The notes: generated from the letters alone by a model not told the origin. 64,000 nt of DNA from Robiginitomaculum sp. (GCA_002733605.1 NVWK01000005.1:62001-126000); one strand, 5' to 3'. Shown: positions 52,421-63,946, counted from the first letter of the stretch. Made by a program: numbers and translations.

Positions 52421-54810
52421 TGAAATTCACACTCTCTTGGTTGAAAGAACACCTGAAGACGGATGCGACAATTGATGAAGTTGTCGAGGCAATGACGCTT
52501 GCGGGTCTGGAAGTTGAAGACGTTGAGAATCCGGCGGAGAAATTGAAGGCGTTCTCGATCGCCAAAGTGATTTCTGCCGAGAAACATCCTGATGCGGACA
52601 AGCTGAAGGTTTGCCAAGTGCAGACCCGTGACGGGATGAAACAAATTGTTTGTGGGGCGCCCAATGCACGCGCCGATATGACCGTAGCCTTTGCACCGCT
52701 GGGGGCTTATATTCCGGGATTGGATTTCTCGCTTGATAAGAAACCGCGTAAAATTCGTGGTGTGGATAGCTCCGGCATGATGTGCTCAAACAAAGAGCTT
52801 GAAATGGGGGATGACCATGACGGGATCATGGATTTGGACAATAGCCTTGAAATGGGCATGTCCCTCGCCGACGCGCTTGATCTCAACGACCCTGTGATTG
52901 ATTTCGAGGTGACCCCGAACCGTCCTGACTGGCTCGGCGTCGATAATATTGCGCGTGATTTGGCTGCTGTCGGACTTGGCGAATGGATTACGCCGAAGGT
53001 GGAGCCTGTCAAAGGTACATTCCCCTGCCCTGTCGAGATTAAAGTAGACGCTCCTGAAGCCTGTCCGGCGTTTTCCGGTCGGGTGGTGCGCGGCGTCAAA
53101 AACGGGCCTTCACCAGAATGGCTACAGACAAAGTTGAAAGCCATTGGCTTAAAGCCGATTTCGGCCCTCGTCGATATTACCAATTATATGTGCTATGATC
53201 GTGCCCGTCCGTTGCACGTCTATGATCTTGGCAAGCTTACCGGCACATTACGGGCTCGTCTTGGTAAAGGCGAGAGCTTCACGGCATTGGATGACAAAGA
53301 GTATACCTGTTCTGACACCATGTGCGTGATCGCAGATGACGCCCGCGTACTCGGCCTTGGCGGCATTATGGGCGGGACGTATTCGGGATGCTCGCAAGAT
53401 ACGACAGATGTTCTTATCGAAAGCGCCTATTTCGATCCATTGACCACACGGCGGACGGCTAAAGCCACGGGTATTAACTCCGATGCGAAATATCGTTTTG
53501 AACGCGGCGTCGATACGGGCTTTGTTGTTGATGGTCTTGAGATGGCGACGAAATTAATCATGGAGATATGTGGCGGTGAAGCCTCCGATATTGTTGTCGC
53601 AGGCGAAATTCCTGCTGACCCCGCGCCTATTGAATTTGATCCGGCCCTGAACAAGCGCCTTACCGGACTTGATCTGCCCGATAAGGAAATGATCCGTATT
53701 CTGGAAACGCTCGGGTTTGGTGTGGCACAAAATGCTTCAACATGGATGGTAAGCGTGCCGAGCCATCGCCGCGATTGCACAATGGGCGCAGACTTGGTCG
53801 AAGAAATTGCCCGTACCCATGGCCTACATCAAATGGAAGCGTTGAGCCTGTCCGTGCCAAGTGGACGGCGCGAGGTTCTGGCAACCCCGTTACAAAACAA
53901 ACTGCGTTTGGCCCGTCGAGCCTTGGCGGGACAGGGGCTTTCCGAAGCTGTCACATGGTCATTTACGTCTTTGAGCCATGCCAAACTTTTCGATGGTGGG
54001 GATGAGGCGCTAGTGCTTGATAATCCGATCTCAAGCGATCTGGATTGTATGCGTCCAAGTGCGCTGATCCATCTTTTGCTGGCAGGACAACGCAGCGCGG
54101 ATAAAGGCTATCCTTGTGCGGCTTTGTTTGAAGCAGGCCCTACCTATCGTACGCCAGAGACGGACGGGCAATTCCCGACCATTGCCGGTCTTCGCCGCAT
54201 GGAAACACGGCGGGATTGGCAAGGCAATACGTCGCCCGATGCGTTTACGGCCAAGGCGGATGCCTACGCGGCACTGCGAGCTATGGGCGCGAAAGTGGAG
54301 AGCTTGCAAACGGCAAAGCCGACCGGAAGCTATTGGCATCCGGGGCGGTCTGGACGCTTGCAAATGGGGCCTAAAAATGTGCTGGCCGATTTTGGTGAGT
54401 TGCATCCGGGTGTGCTCAAAGCCCTTGGCATAGAGGGCCGCGTGTGTGCGTTCGAACTTTGGCCTGACGCCATTCCTTCGGGCCGCAAAAAAACGACAAA
54501 ATCCAAAGGCGCGTTGGTCATTTCGGACTTGATGCCTGTGCATCGTGACTTTGCCTTTATCGTGTCCGAGGACACAGCGGCAGACACGCTCCTACGCGCG
54601 GTAAAAGGTGCCGACAAGGCTTTGATCTCTGATGTAAACTTGTTTGACGTCTATCAGGGTAAAGGCGTGGAAGAGGGCTATAAATCCCTTGCCATCGACG
54701 TCACCCTGTCCCCGAAAGCGGACACACTTACCGATAAGGACATTGAAACTGTCAGCGCCAAAATCATTACTCAAGCCAAGAAGGCAGGCGCGGAATTACG
54801 GGGTTCGTAA
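52420..54810 (+). CDS. pheT: Phenylalanyl-tRNA synthetase beta subunit
   Basis: 796 aa from the ATG at 52420, which overlaps the pheS stop. The tRNA-binding OB domain (AKVISAEKHPDADKLKVCQVQ, residues about 46-66), B3/B4 editing domain, B5 domain and C-terminal FDX-ACB domain (DLMPVHRDFAFIV, SLAIDVTLSP) are all present in order. It is convergent with eipA. Confidence 0.97.
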   Translation: MKFTLSWLKEHLKTDATIDEVVEAMTLAGLEVEDVENPAEKLKAFSIAKVISAEKHPDADKLKVCQVQTRDGMKQIVCGAPNARADMTVAFAPLGAYIPGLDFSLDKKPRKIRGVDSSGMMCSNKELEMGDDHDGIMDLDNSLEMGMSLADALDLNDPVIDFEVTPNRPDWLGVDNIARDLAAVGLGEWITPKVEPVKGTFPCPVEIKVDAPEACPAFSGRVVRGVKNGPSPEWLQTKLKAIGLKPISALVDITNYMCYDRARPLHVYDLGKLTGTLRARLGKGESFTALDDKEYTCSDTMCVIADDARVLGLGGIMGGTYSGCSQDTTDVLIESAYFDPLTTRRTAKATGINSDAKYRFERGVDTGFVVDGLEMATKLIMEICGGEASDIVVAGEIPADPAPIEFDPALNKRLTGLDLPDKEMIRILETLGFGVAQNASTWMVSVPSHRRDCTMGADLVEEIARTHGLHQMEALSLSVPSGRREVLATPLQNKLRLARRALAGQGLSEAVTWSFTSLSHAKLFDGGDEALVLDNPISSDLDCMRPSALIHLLLAGQRSADKGYPCAALFEAGPTYRTPETDGQFPTIAGLRRMETRRDWQGNTSPDAFTAKADAYAALRAMGAKVESLQTAKPTGSYWHPGRSGRLQMGPKNVLADFGELHPGVLKALGIEGRVCAFELWPDAIPSGRKKTTKSKGALVISDLMPVHRDFAFIVSEDTAADTLLRAVKGADKALISDVNLFDVYQGKGVEEGYKSLAIDVTLSPKADTLTDKDIETVSAKIITQAKKAGAELRGS

Positions 54811-54823
54811 ATTCAAAATTATT

Positions 54824-55474
54824 CTAGAACGGGAGTATTTTACGTTTTCTGGAATAAGACAGATAGCCGACATTTGCGCCTAAACGTGCGCCAACGCCCG
54901 TACGGATCGGTGCCAGAGTAATGCCTTCTGCGCGTTGATAGTTGACGGCCATGCCTGCTAAAAGAAATGCGGATCCATTGACGCCGGGGAAGCGGCGGTA
55001 AATATCATCCGGATCGTTTAGATTGTAGACAAGCACAAAAGCTTTCGCACCATCTGCCCCGAAATCAAAACCAATGCTTGGCCCTTGCCAATAAATCTCG
55101 CTTGAGCGGCCATCTTTCATCCACAATGTACCTTTGCCGTAGCGGAGACCAACCCCGACAGCACCACTAGCTTCCTGACCGGTAATATATCCGACCGGAC
55201 TGCCTTGCTTACGAAACATCCGTTCAATCACACTGGCAGCACTTTCCGCGCTAACGCCGAGATGAGTTGAAATGGCAGCGGCCAATTCGTTCTCTGTATA
55301 CTGGGCGCCCTCGACCCTGCCTGTTTGCGGATTGTACTGCGTCTGATTTTGGCCCGTAGGATCATTGGGGGCGGTTGCACATCCAGACAGGCCCAGCCCA
55401 GCCGCCAAAACAAGCGCCAAAAGCATATGCGGCACATAGCGCATCATAGGAATAGTTTGTGAACGTAACAACAT
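54824..55474 (-). CDS. eipA: EipA-like envelope integrity protein (DUF1134)
   Basis: 216 aa from the ATG at 55474, chosen because GGAGG lies five bases upstream. A signal sequence with a possible lipobox (LGLSGC) precedes the DUF1134 core: GSPVGYITGQEASGAVGVGLRYGKG and IGFDFGADGAKAFVLVYNLNDPDDIYRRFPGVNGSAFL. In Brucella EipA maintains cell-envelope integrity. The family is largely confined to alphaproteobacteria, which supports the taxonomic placement. Confidence 0.88.
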   Translation of the reverse strand: MLLRSQTIPMMRYVPHMLLALVLAAGLGLSGCATAPNDPTGQNQTQYNPQTGRVEGAQYTENELAAAISTHLGVSAESAASVIERMFRKQGSPVGYITGQEASGAVGVGLRYGKGTLWMKDGRSSEIYWQGPSIGFDFGADGAKAFVLVYNLNDPDDIYRRFPGVNGSAFLLAGMAVNYQRAEGITLAPIRTGVGARLGANVGYLSYSRKRKILPF

Positions 55475-55773
55475 CGTATCCTCCAATATCAATATATTGG
55501 AACAGAATGAAAGATTATGGTTAATGAAATCCAAAGATTGCATAAACTTTGTATTAATGTTTTTATCACCTACCCCTTTGAGAACATTGATAGACGAAAA
55601 CCATGAATATTCGTATAATCAGACTCGGATTTTATGGCAGTTGAATTACACTTGGGCTGTTTACATGGCAAATCCGGGGCCATCGTCTATGCTCGTGCTT
55701 TCGCGGCATTGTAAGCCCTGTCATTTGTCGCCATTTCACTTGCCAAACCCCGACATTCCTATAAATACACGCC

Positions 55774-57582
55774 ATGAGTATAGAACTTTCAAAAATCCGT
55801 AACTTTTCCATTATTGCCCATATTGACCATGGAAAATCAACGCTTGCAGACCGGCTGATCCAGACAACGGGCGGGCTGTCCGAGCGCGAGATGAGCGATC
55901 AGGTTTTGGACAATATGGATATCGAGCGCGAACGCGGCATTACCATTAAAGCCCAAACTGTGCGCCTCGAATATACGGCCGATGACGGGGAAGTTTATAT
56001 CCTTAATCTGATGGACACACCGGGACATGTGGACTTTGCCTATGAGGTTTCGCGCTCGCTTGCGGCGTGTGAAGGCTCGTTACTGGTTGTTGATGCGTCA
56101 CAAGGGGTAGAAGCCCAAACCCTCGCCAATGTGTATCAGGCGATCGAACATGACCACGAAATTGTACCTATTCTCAACAAAATTGATCTTCCCGCCGCAG
56201 ACCCGGACCGGGTGCGTGCGCAAATCGAAGATGTGATCGGTCTAGATGCGTCCGATGCGGTCGAGACATCTGCCAAGTCCGGTATCGGCATTAAAGAGGT
56301 GTTGGAAGCGATCGTCACCCGCCTGCCCGCCCCTGAGCACGGGGACGGGGACGCGCCGTTGAAAGCCTTGTTGGTCGATGCCTGGTATGACACCTATATG
56401 GGCGTTGTTGTTCTGTTTCGTGTGGTTGATGGCCGGATTACGAAAGGTCAGCGCATCCATATGGCCAATGCGGGCGCGACATATACGGTTGATAAAGTCG
56501 GTGTCTTTCGTCCCAAGGCAGAAGATGTCAAAAGCATCGGCCCCGGTGAAATCGGCTTCCTGACCGCCAGTATTAAAGAAGTAGCGGACGCCGCCGTAGG
56601 CGATACGATTACTGATGACCGCAACCCGTGCGCAGAAAACCTGCCCGGATTTAAACCGGTTCAACCGGTCGTGTTTTGTGGCATATTCCCGATTGATGCT
56701 GCCGACTTCGAAGATTTACGCGCAGCCATGGGACGCTTGCGCCTTAATGATGCCAGTTTCTCGTTCGAGATGGAAACCAGTGCAGCCTTGGGCTTTGGCT
56801 TTCGTTGCGGCTTTCTTGGACTTTTGCATTTGGAGATTATTCAGGAACGGCTTGAGCGCGAGTTTAATCTGGATCTGATCACGACGGCCCCATCGGTTGT
56901 CTATACATTGATGCTTAGAGATGGCAGCGAAGAATTTTTGCATAATCCGGCAGATATGCCCGATGTGATGAAGATTGAAGAAATTCACGAACCCTGGATT
57001 ACGGCCACCATCTTGACGCCAGACGAATATCTGGGCGGTATTATCAAGCTGTGTCAGGATAGACGCGGGGTCCAAAAAGAGCTGTCTTATGTGGGCAATC
57101 GGGCCATGATCATCTATGAATTGCCGCTTAACGAAGTGGTGTTTGATTTTTATGACCGGTTGAAATCTATCTCTAAAGGCTATGCCAGTTTCGACTATCA
57201 ACCGATTGGTGTGCGCGAAGGTGATCTGGTTAAAATGAGTATTCTGGTGAACGGCGATCCTGTTGACGCTCTGTCCATGCTTGTGCATCGCGCGCGCGCG
57301 GAAAGTCGAGGACGGCAAATGTGTGAGCGGCTCAAAGATTTGATCCCGCGCCATTTGTTCAAAATTCCGATTCAGGCGGCCCTTGGCGGCAAAGTGATTG
57401 CGCGCGAGACCATTGCGGCTATGCGCAAAGATGTGACGGCCAAATGTTATGGTGGTGATGCCTCGCGTAAACGCAAATTGCTGGACAAGCAGAAAAAGGG
57501 CAAGAAGCGTATGCGCCAGTTCGGTAAAGTTGAAATTCCGCAAGAAGCTTTCATCGCGGCCCTGAAAATGGATGACGGATAG
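55774..57582 (+). CDS. lepA: Elongation factor 4 (LepA)
   Basis: 602 aa, family length. The GTPase motifs are [14 protein letters not shown] (17-30), DTPGHVDF (near 82) and NKIDLP (near 137). The LepA-specific C-terminal domain with [25 protein letters not shown] completes it. The preceding 55475-55773 is gene-free and must hold the divergent promoters of eipA and lepA; I see no specific motif in it. Confidence 0.97.
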   Translation: MSIELSKIRNFSIIAHIDHGKSTLADRLIQTTGGLSEREMSDQVLDNMDIERERGITIKAQTVRLEYTADDGEVYILNLMDTPGHVDFAYEVSRSLAACEGSLLVVDASQGVEAQTLANVYQAIEHDHEIVPILNKIDLPAADPDRVRAQIEDVIGLDASDAVETSAKSGIGIKEVLEAIVTRLPAPEHGDGDAPLKALLVDAWYDTYMGVVVLFRVVDGRITKGQRIHMANAGATYTVDKVGVFRPKAEDVKSIGPGEIGFLTASIKEVADAAVGDTITDDRNPCAENLPGFKPVQPVVFCGIFPIDAADFEDLRAAMGRLRLNDASFSFEMETSAALGFGFRCGFLGLLHLEIIQERLEREFNLDLITTAPSVVYTLMLRDGSEEFLHNPADMPDVMKIEEIHEPWITATILTPDEYLGGIIKLCQDRRGVQKELSYVGNRAMIIYELPLNEVVFDFYDRLKSISKGYASFDYQPIGVREGDLVKMSILVNGDPVDALSMLVHRARAESRGRQMCERLKDLIPRHLFKIPIQAALGGKVIARETIAAMRKDVTAKCYGGDASRKRKLLDKQKKGKKRMRQFGKVEIPQEAFIAALKMDDG

Positions 57583-57701
57583 AATATCTTTCCCAGGCTT
57601 GGCATGGGTTTCACGTTTGATCACAAGATAAATCTGGTTATTGGCCCGTTCTGATTGTAGGCTTCGAGACTAGATTGTGGGCGCATAACAAGGAGACCAG
57701 C

Positions 57702-59738
57702 ATGAAAAAACTTTTTCTAACAGGCCTGTATACTCTCGGTGCAGTGTTTCAATTACACGGCACGGCCATTGCCAAATCGATCCCGATTGAACAATTGGTC
57801 GCACGACCGGATATTAGCGGGCTCAATCTATCTTCGGATGGTAATTATTTTGTTGCCCTGATCGCCCCTTCGAAAACCTCGAAATCGGAAAAACAATCCA
57901 TTGCGGTTTGGGACGCCAATGATCTCAGCAAGCCCCCCGTTATAAACCAGCCGGACGGCACCACAGAATTCCTTGGCATTCGGGCGTTAAAGGCAGGGAA
58001 AATACTGGTGTATGTGCGTAAACCCTGGCAGGGGAATATTTCCTATTGCGGGGAGGGCAAACAAAACGGCCTGACCAAAACTTTTATCCGCAAAACCTTC
58101 ATAACGGATACTAGTTTTTCAAAATTTGAAGAACCCTTCGGCGCAGCCACCTCTAAAATGACATTGAAAAGTGGTCGCAAAAACGAAATCGACAAACTTT
58201 GTCAGGCGCTTTCAGCCAGTAGCAGGCTGATCGATATTTTACCTGCTGATCCCGAAAATATTGTGATCTCCAAACGCAGTAAAGACGCACGGAATGTCGA
58301 ATACCATAGATATAATCTGATGACGGGGCAGAGTGAACGCCTGTTTAAACAATCTGGTTCTAAAAGATATGGGATCATTGACGGGCCGGCAGCTCTCGTT
58401 CTTACAAAGCACGATGATGAAGACCAGAACGGGGAACATGTCTTCAAGACATATATACGTACGCACGGCACGGATAAATTTGAAGAACAGAAAAAACTCA
58501 TGTGGGATACAGCCACACGCCATAGTGTCAATATTGTCGGATATGACAAGGATTTCAGTACATATTATATCTCTACGGATCAATTTAGCGATAAGGCCCG
58601 GGTTTATGATTACGACCCTGTGGCACAAACCTTTTCGCCCTCTCCACGTTTCGAAAACGAAGCGTTCAATGTCACCGATATTATTCAAAGCTCCCGCGAA
58701 GAAGATTACGGAACCATTCTTGGCTATACTCTCGGGGACGCAACGCATTCAACCGTATGGCTTGATCCGTATTTGGCCAAAATACAGGCACAATTCAAAA
58801 AGACTTTTCCGGGTAAGAATGTTGATATTACCGATTATAATTATGACCGTAATAAATTACTGGTCATGGTGTCTTCCACCGGATTGGCGCCTTCATATTA
58901 TCTTATGAATAACGGGAAAGCCAACTTCTTGGGGTCTGCGCGAGGATGGACAAAGGCATCCGGGCTACAAGACACCAAGCTTATTTATTATACTGCACGG
59001 GATGGATTGGAAATTCCGGGCCTGTTGACCATGCCGATAGGGTGGGAAAAAGGCGACAAACCTGTGCCAACAATTATCCATCCACACGGCGGACCCTGGG
59101 CGCGGGATTACGCGGGTTGGGATAGCTCCAACTGGATACCTTTCTTTACCTCTCGCGGGTTTGCGGTTTTACAACCCCAGTACCGGGGGAGTAATGGCTG
59201 GGGACATAAGCTTTGGCTGGCAGGCGACAAACAGTGGGGCCTAAAAATGCAAGATGACAAAGATGACGGCGTGGCCTGGCTTGTCAAAGAAGGCATCAGC
59301 GATCCAGACAAAATGGTGATTATGGGCTATTCTTACGGCGGGTTTGCCGCGATGGCCGCCAGCGTCCGGCCCAATAGCCCCTATAGATGTGCAATTGCCG
59401 GCGCCGGTGTTGCAGAGTTGGATAAGCTTGGGGCCACATGGGGGATTAACCGTATCCAAAGGCTGCTTCAGGGCAATACCGTTGAGGGAATGGACCCTAT
59501 CCAGAACACAAGCACAGCCAATATTCCCATCCTCCTCTTCCACGGGGACAGGGATCAACGAGTGCCTTTGTATCACAGCAAGAATTTTTATAATAAAGTG
59601 AAAAAGAAGGTGCCTGCAAAACTGGTGGTCATTAAGGACCAAAAACATCAACTCCCATGGTCACCTGAAAATCAGAGAAAGAGCTTAAAAGCTATGGATG
59701 CTTTCTTGAAAAAACAATGCGGCTTTAAATATGATTAG
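57702..59738 (+). CDS. S9-family prolyl oligopeptidase-like peptidase
   Basis: 678 aa from the ATG at 57702, chosen for AAGGAGA upstream. A Sec signal peptide (LFLTGLYTLGAVFQLHGTAIA) is followed by a beta-propeller to about residue 420. The catalytic domain has Ser in GYSYGGFAAMAAS, Asp in HGDRDQRVPL and His in DQKHQL. It is probably a periplasmic dipeptidyl- or oligopeptidase. It is convergent with the TPR-sulfotransferase gene (6-bp gap). Confidence 0.9.
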   Translation: MKKLFLTGLYTLGAVFQLHGTAIAKSIPIEQLVARPDISGLNLSSDGNYFVALIAPSKTSKSEKQSIAVWDANDLSKPPVINQPDGTTEFLGIRALKAGKILVYVRKPWQGNISYCGEGKQNGLTKTFIRKTFITDTSFSKFEEPFGAATSKMTLKSGRKNEIDKLCQALSASSRLIDILPADPENIVISKRSKDARNVEYHRYNLMTGQSERLFKQSGSKRYGIIDGPAALVLTKHDDEDQNGEHVFKTYIRTHGTDKFEEQKKLMWDTATRHSVNIVGYDKDFSTYYISTDQFSDKARVYDYDPVAQTFSPSPRFENEAFNVTDIIQSSREEDYGTILGYTLGDATHSTVWLDPYLAKIQAQFKKTFPGKNVDITDYNYDRNKLLVMVSSTGLAPSYYLMNNGKANFLGSARGWTKASGLQDTKLIYYTARDGLEIPGLLTMPIGWEKGDKPVPTIIHPHGGPWARDYAGWDSSNWIPFFTSRGFAVLQPQYRGSNGWGHKLWLAGDKQWGLKMQDDKDDGVAWLVKEGISDPDKMVIMGYSYGGFAAMAASVRPNSPYRCAIAGAGVAELDKLGATWGINRIQRLLQGNTVEGMDPIQNTSTANIPILLFHGDRDQRVPLYHSKNFYNKVKKKVPAKLVVIKDQKHQLPWSPENQRKSLKAMDAFLKKQCGFKYD

Positions 59739-59744
59739 AGGAAG

Positions 59745-61325
59745 CTAGTTCCCATTTTCCTTAATCCCGTTTGCTAGGGGGCCGAGAGCTTCTTTCAGCC
59801 CCTCCAATTTGTCGCCGTATTTTTTCCAGCGCCCGATAGAGCCACTATAAAGAGGTTGGCGTACCTGTACGGAACTGGCTGTGGATACGGGTGCTTCATT
59901 TTCATGAAAGCGCATGCATTTCTCATCCCATGAGAGATCACAAAATTCGAGCAATCTACGGGTCTGGACTTCTTGGTCAAAAACAATGTCCTCATAATTG
60001 ATTTCCATGAACCGGTTCGCGGGGAGGACATTGCGCCAATGGGTCATGAGCGCATCGAAATCACTGTAAAACTGCGCCGTATCTTCAAGATCATATGTAT
60101 AATTATAATAAGAGTATTGGAGCGTGAACAATTGGCGGTAATTGCTGAGGCAACTGTCCATCGCACCCCGACGCAACACGATCAACCGTGCATTTGGCAG
60201 TGCACGGTGGATCAGGCCTGCATAGAAAAAATTTAACGGCATTTTATCGGTCATGCGCTTGGCCCCACGGGCAAGCTCGCTTGTGTTGTCAATATATTGG
60301 CGCCCGATCGTGTTCATTTCGAGCGCGACAGCGGCGGCCAATGTCTCCCCGTCCATGACCATATTGGACGATGTGCGGGTGGCCTCTTTAATCAACCCGG
60401 CAAACATATTTAGCTCGCCCGCAGAGACAACATCGGGATGCGAAGATATAATACGGTCTACAAGTGTGGTGCCCGTGCGCGGCAGGCCAAAGATAAAAAT
60501 CGGAGCCCGCGTTGATACATCCGGTTCAATTTCCGTTTGCGATGTGAAGGTTTGTTTTGCCGCAGTAAACATGTGTCCATATGCAAAGGCCTCTTTGTGG
60601 AGTGCCGCCTTTTTCTTGTGTTTGGCTTTATGGAGCCAATTTAGACTTTCAGGATAACGTTCCAAATCTTCCAACGTCTTGGCAATCGCATGACCAAAAT
60701 GTAAAGCCGCATCGACGTCATCGCTATGGTGTTCAAAAAGAGATATCAGTGTATCGAGAGAGTTATCGTCCAAGCTTTGCCGACCCAGACCGATCAAAGA
60801 TGACCAGGCACGATAATGATCCTGATCACGTTCCAATGTTTGCGTGTAGGCTTGTTTCGCCCGCTCAAAATTGCCAAGGAATTGTTGGGAGGCGCCCAAA
60901 TTATAGTGAAAATTGGCAGGCGCGGCATTCAAAGCCACCGCCTTTTCAAAATAAGGTACCGCCTTTTCGTGAAACCCTGTTCGGCTATACACGACACCGA
61001 TTGTATCGGCGATGAAAGCATCCTTAATCTCTAAACCCGCGGCCCCGTCCGCAAGCTCTTTAGCTTGATTTTGGTGACCAAGAACGGTCAGGACCTGAGC
61101 CGCATAAGCATAATAACACACTTCTGTCGGAGCATAGGAAACTGCCCTTAGAAACAGCTCGCTGGCTTTAACATGATTACCATGTTCCGAGGCAATCGCC
61201 CCTAACAAGCAATAGGGAACAGGGTCTTTCACATTAGCATGTATCATGGTCAATGCATCGGCGTGGACGGGCTTATATTTGCCCAGAGCTATATTTTGCA
61301 GCCCCTTTTGCAGTTTTGTCATCTT
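59745..61325 (-). CDS. TPR-containing sulfotransferase
   Basis: 526 aa from the ATG at 61325 (a GTG at 61346 is possible). The N-terminal half is about six TPR units (AVSYAPTEVCYYAYAAQVLTVLG, KAVALNAAPANFHYNLGAS). The C-terminal sulfotransferase domain has the PAPS 5'-phosphosulfate loop FGLPRTGTTLVDRI and the 3'-phosphate motif RLIVLRRGAMDSCLSNYR. Such fusions are common in marine alphaproteobacteria; the acceptor is unknown. Confidence 0.9.
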   Translation of the reverse strand, partial: KMTKLQKGLQNIALGKYKPVHADALTMIHANVKDPVPYCLLGAIASEHGNHVKASELFLRAVSYAPTEVCYYAYAAQVLTVLGHQNQAKELADGAAGLEIKDAFIADTIGVVYSRTGFHEKAVPYFEKAVALNAAPANFHYNLGASQQFLGNFERAKQAYTQTLERDQDHYRAWSSLIGLGRQSLDDNSLDTLISLFEHHSDDVDAALHFGHAIAKTLEDLERYPESLNWLHKAKHKKKAALHKEAFAYGHMFTAAKQTFTSQTEIEPDVSTRAPIFIFGLPRTGTTLVDRIISSHPDVVSAGELNMFAGLIKEATRTSSNMVMDGETLAAAVALEMNTIGRQYIDNTSELARGAKRMTDKMPLNFFYAGLIHRALPNARLIVLRRGAMDSCLSNYRQLFTLQYSYYNYTYDLEDTAQFYSDFDALMTHWRNVLPANRFMEINYEDIVFDQEVQTRRLLEFCDLSWDEKCMRFHENEAPVSTASSVQVRQPLYSGSIGRWKKYGDKLEGLKEALGPLANGIKENGN

Positions 61326-61477
61326 TTCGTTGCCAATTTGCACCACTGAATATTATTCCCCTACTAAAGCTCAGAAATTCATTGCCATAAAACTTCGTTT
61401 CGAGGCAAGTTACAGTACATATGCAAAGAAACTATCTGCACGCTGTGGTGCCCCCATATAAAGAAAGCAACAACATT

Positions 61478-63922
61478 ATGAACTACAAACACGGATTAAA
61501 GCAATATTTGAAAGCCTCGACCAGCGTTGCTACGCTGCTGGCGATGAGTATAGGATCTTCCGCCTACGCACAAACCGTACAAGACGAGATTATTGTTACC
61601 GCAACACGCCGTGCGGCGACCGTACAAGATGTTCCGATAAATATTGCCGCCATTAGTGGTGCCCAGCTAGAGGAACAAGGGCTTTCAGATATTGCCGAAG
61701 TTCTTGCTTTTGTACCGGGCATCAATGTGGTCAATAAAGGTGGACGGGATAGTAATGTAATTATCGTTCGCGGCATTAATGCCGACCCTCTTGGCTCTGG
61801 TGACCCTAATAATGGCGGCGGGACTGTCGCAACCTATTTGGGCGAAATTCCGGTCTTCATTGATTTGAAGCTCAATGATTTAAAACAGGTTGAAGTCTTG
61901 TTAGGCCCACAGGGTACGCTTTACGGTGCTGGTACACTTGGTGGTGCTATTCGCTATATTCCAAACAAGCCCGAATTTGAAACCGAGTATTTCGAGGTTC
62001 GTGCGGATGCCTATACGACCAAAGAAAGCAAAGGCCTTAGCTCTGAAGTGGGCTTCACGTTCAATCTGCCGGTTGCGGAACGGTTTGCACTCCGCGGCTC
62101 TTTGGACTTTTTGAATGATAGAGGGTTTATTGATTACCCGTTTGTTGTTAAAAATATTGGTGTTTCAGAACCTGATCCAGACTTCTCCGACCCGGCTGCG
62201 CGCGCGGTTAACTTCAGACCGGCTGAAGATGTGAACGGCGAAGAAACCTTTTCAGGACGGGTTGCTGCACGCTGGCAGCCTATTGATGCGGTTGACGCAA
62301 CACTGACATATTATTTCCAAAACGAAAAACATGAAGGCCGCACAGTTTCCGGTCTGCGTGGGACTGTACCTGCAGGGAAATACGAATCTGCACAACGGGT
62401 GCTTGAGCCAAGCGAAAGAGACAATGAATTGCTGGCTCTGGAAATTGTTGCCGATCTTGGCTTTGCCGAACTTACTTCAGCTACCGGTGTTGGCAGATTT
62501 GTTTCAAACGGACAGCGCGATCAAACGGATTTGTTGATTAGTCTGGAATACTCCTACGAAACATTCCCGACATTTACTGCCTTCACCCGCGAAGATCAGG
62601 AAGAGAAATTCTTCAATCAGGAAGTTCGTCTCGTCTCCAAAGGGGAACAGCGCTATAACTGGATTATAGGTGGGTACTATAATAATTTCGAAACGGCGGG
62701 TACATCTGCCGAATTTACACCGGGTTACGCAGCGTTTGCCGGGTTTAACCGCCCAGATGATCTGGAATATTACTCTACAGGGACTTCGAAACTTATCGAA
62801 AAAGCCGTCTTTGGTGAAGTCGGTTATGAAATTACAGATAAGTGGCAGGTCACTGTTGGGGGGCGCTATTTTGAGTATGACCTGCAATTATCATCAAGCG
62901 TTGATTTCCCATTGTTTGATCCTGCTTTCGTCGTTCCCGAATTTGATTCACTTTATGACAGGGCGTTTGATCCAACACTAAGCCAGAAAGATAACGGCAC
63001 TTTATTCAAATTCAACACGTCTTATCACATTAATGATGATGTGATGGTTTATGCAACGGTCAGTGAAGGCTTCCGTATCGGCGCTAGTAATGGCGGCGGC
63101 CCCTGCCCTGCATACGATCCGAATGCAGCACAAGGGAATTGTAATTTAGCACCAGGGCAACAATTCGGCCCCGATCCGATTAATGACATTGCCCAGTTTG
63201 ACGAACGTGCTTACGGTCCGGACCGCACACGAAACTATGAGTTAGGTGCAAAAACCACTTTGATGGATGGTGCCATCACTTTGAACGGTGCTCTTTTCTA
63301 TGTTGAGTGGATTGATCCACAATTGTCCTCTGCGACTGTCAATGCATCCATTCCGATTACAATTAATGCGAATGGTGCAGCGTCACAAGGTGTCGAGCTT
63401 AGCGGTAAGTGGGCGGTCACAGACCAGTTCCTCTTACGCGGTAGTTTTAGTTACACGAAAAGTGAACTGACAGCTGATGTCCCTTCTTTGATCAGAACAA
63501 TTACGCCTCCCGGATTTGGGTCTGCGTTTTCTGATGGCAAAGATGGTGATCGGTTACCAGGCTCACCCGAGACACAGTTCTCGATCTTTGCCAATTACAG
63601 GCATCCCCTTAGTAACGGAAATGAACTGCTCTTCAATGCCGGATATGCATGGCAGGGCAATGTGCTTACGCGTACGGGTGGTCGGGGCGGTAGCCTGACA
63701 CTTCCGAGCTTCGGTGTTGGCAATGCATCTGTTGTCTATGATGCGGGGAACTGGTCTCTAACAGGATATATTGATAATCTATTCAATGAATACGGGGAAA
63801 CCGGTGTCCGCGGTACGCCATTGTCCAACCAGACTATTCTGGGCGCAAATGTACGAAGCCATTACACAAATATACTTACGCCACGTACAATTGGTCTTCG
63901 GGCAAAGTTCCAATTTGAATAG
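61478..63922 (+). CDS. TonB-dependent receptor
   Basis: About 814 aa from the ATG at 61478, where a Sec signal peptide (STSVATLLAMSIGSSAYAQ) begins. The TonB box is DEIIVTATRRAATVQDVPI. The plug has VLAFVPGINVVNKGGRDSNVIIVRGINADPLG and VLLGPQGTLYGAGTLGGAIRYIPNKP, and the barrel ends in GLRAKFQFE. The substrate is unknown. It lies near S9 and M1 peptidases, so peptide or complex organic matter uptake is possible. A strong terminator follows. Confidence 0.9.
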   Translation: MNYKHGLKQYLKASTSVATLLAMSIGSSAYAQTVQDEIIVTATRRAATVQDVPINIAAISGAQLEEQGLSDIAEVLAFVPGINVVNKGGRDSNVIIVRGINADPLGSGDPNNGGGTVATYLGEIPVFIDLKLNDLKQVEVLLGPQGTLYGAGTLGGAIRYIPNKPEFETEYFEVRADAYTTKESKGLSSEVGFTFNLPVAERFALRGSLDFLNDRGFIDYPFVVKNIGVSEPDPDFSDPAARAVNFRPAEDVNGEETFSGRVAARWQPIDAVDATLTYYFQNEKHEGRTVSGLRGTVPAGKYESAQRVLEPSERDNELLALEIVADLGFAELTSATGVGRFVSNGQRDQTDLLISLEYSYETFPTFTAFTREDQEEKFFNQEVRLVSKGEQRYNWIIGGYYNNFETAGTSAEFTPGYAAFAGFNRPDDLEYYSTGTSKLIEKAVFGEVGYEITDKWQVTVGGRYFEYDLQLSSSVDFPLFDPAFVVPEFDSLYDRAFDPTLSQKDNGTLFKFNTSYHINDDVMVYATVSEGFRIGASNGGGPCPAYDPNAAQGNCNLAPGQQFGPDPINDIAQFDERAYGPDRTRNYELGAKTTLMDGAITLNGALFYVEWIDPQLSSATVNASIPITINANGAASQGVELSGKWAVTDQFLLRGSFSYTKSELTADVPSLIRTITPPGFGSAFSDGKDGDRLPGSPETQFSIFANYRHPLSNGNELLFNAGYAWQGNVLTRTGGRGGSLTLPSFGVGNASVVYDAGNWSLTGYIDNLFNEYGETGVRGTPLSNQTILGANVRSHYTNILTPRTIGLRAKFQFE

Positions 63923-63946
63923 ACGTAGAAAAATATTATGAGGAAG

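Noticed and set aside
56716-57624. 302-aa minus-strand reading frame
   Set aside because: It is antisense to lepA and has no supporting features.
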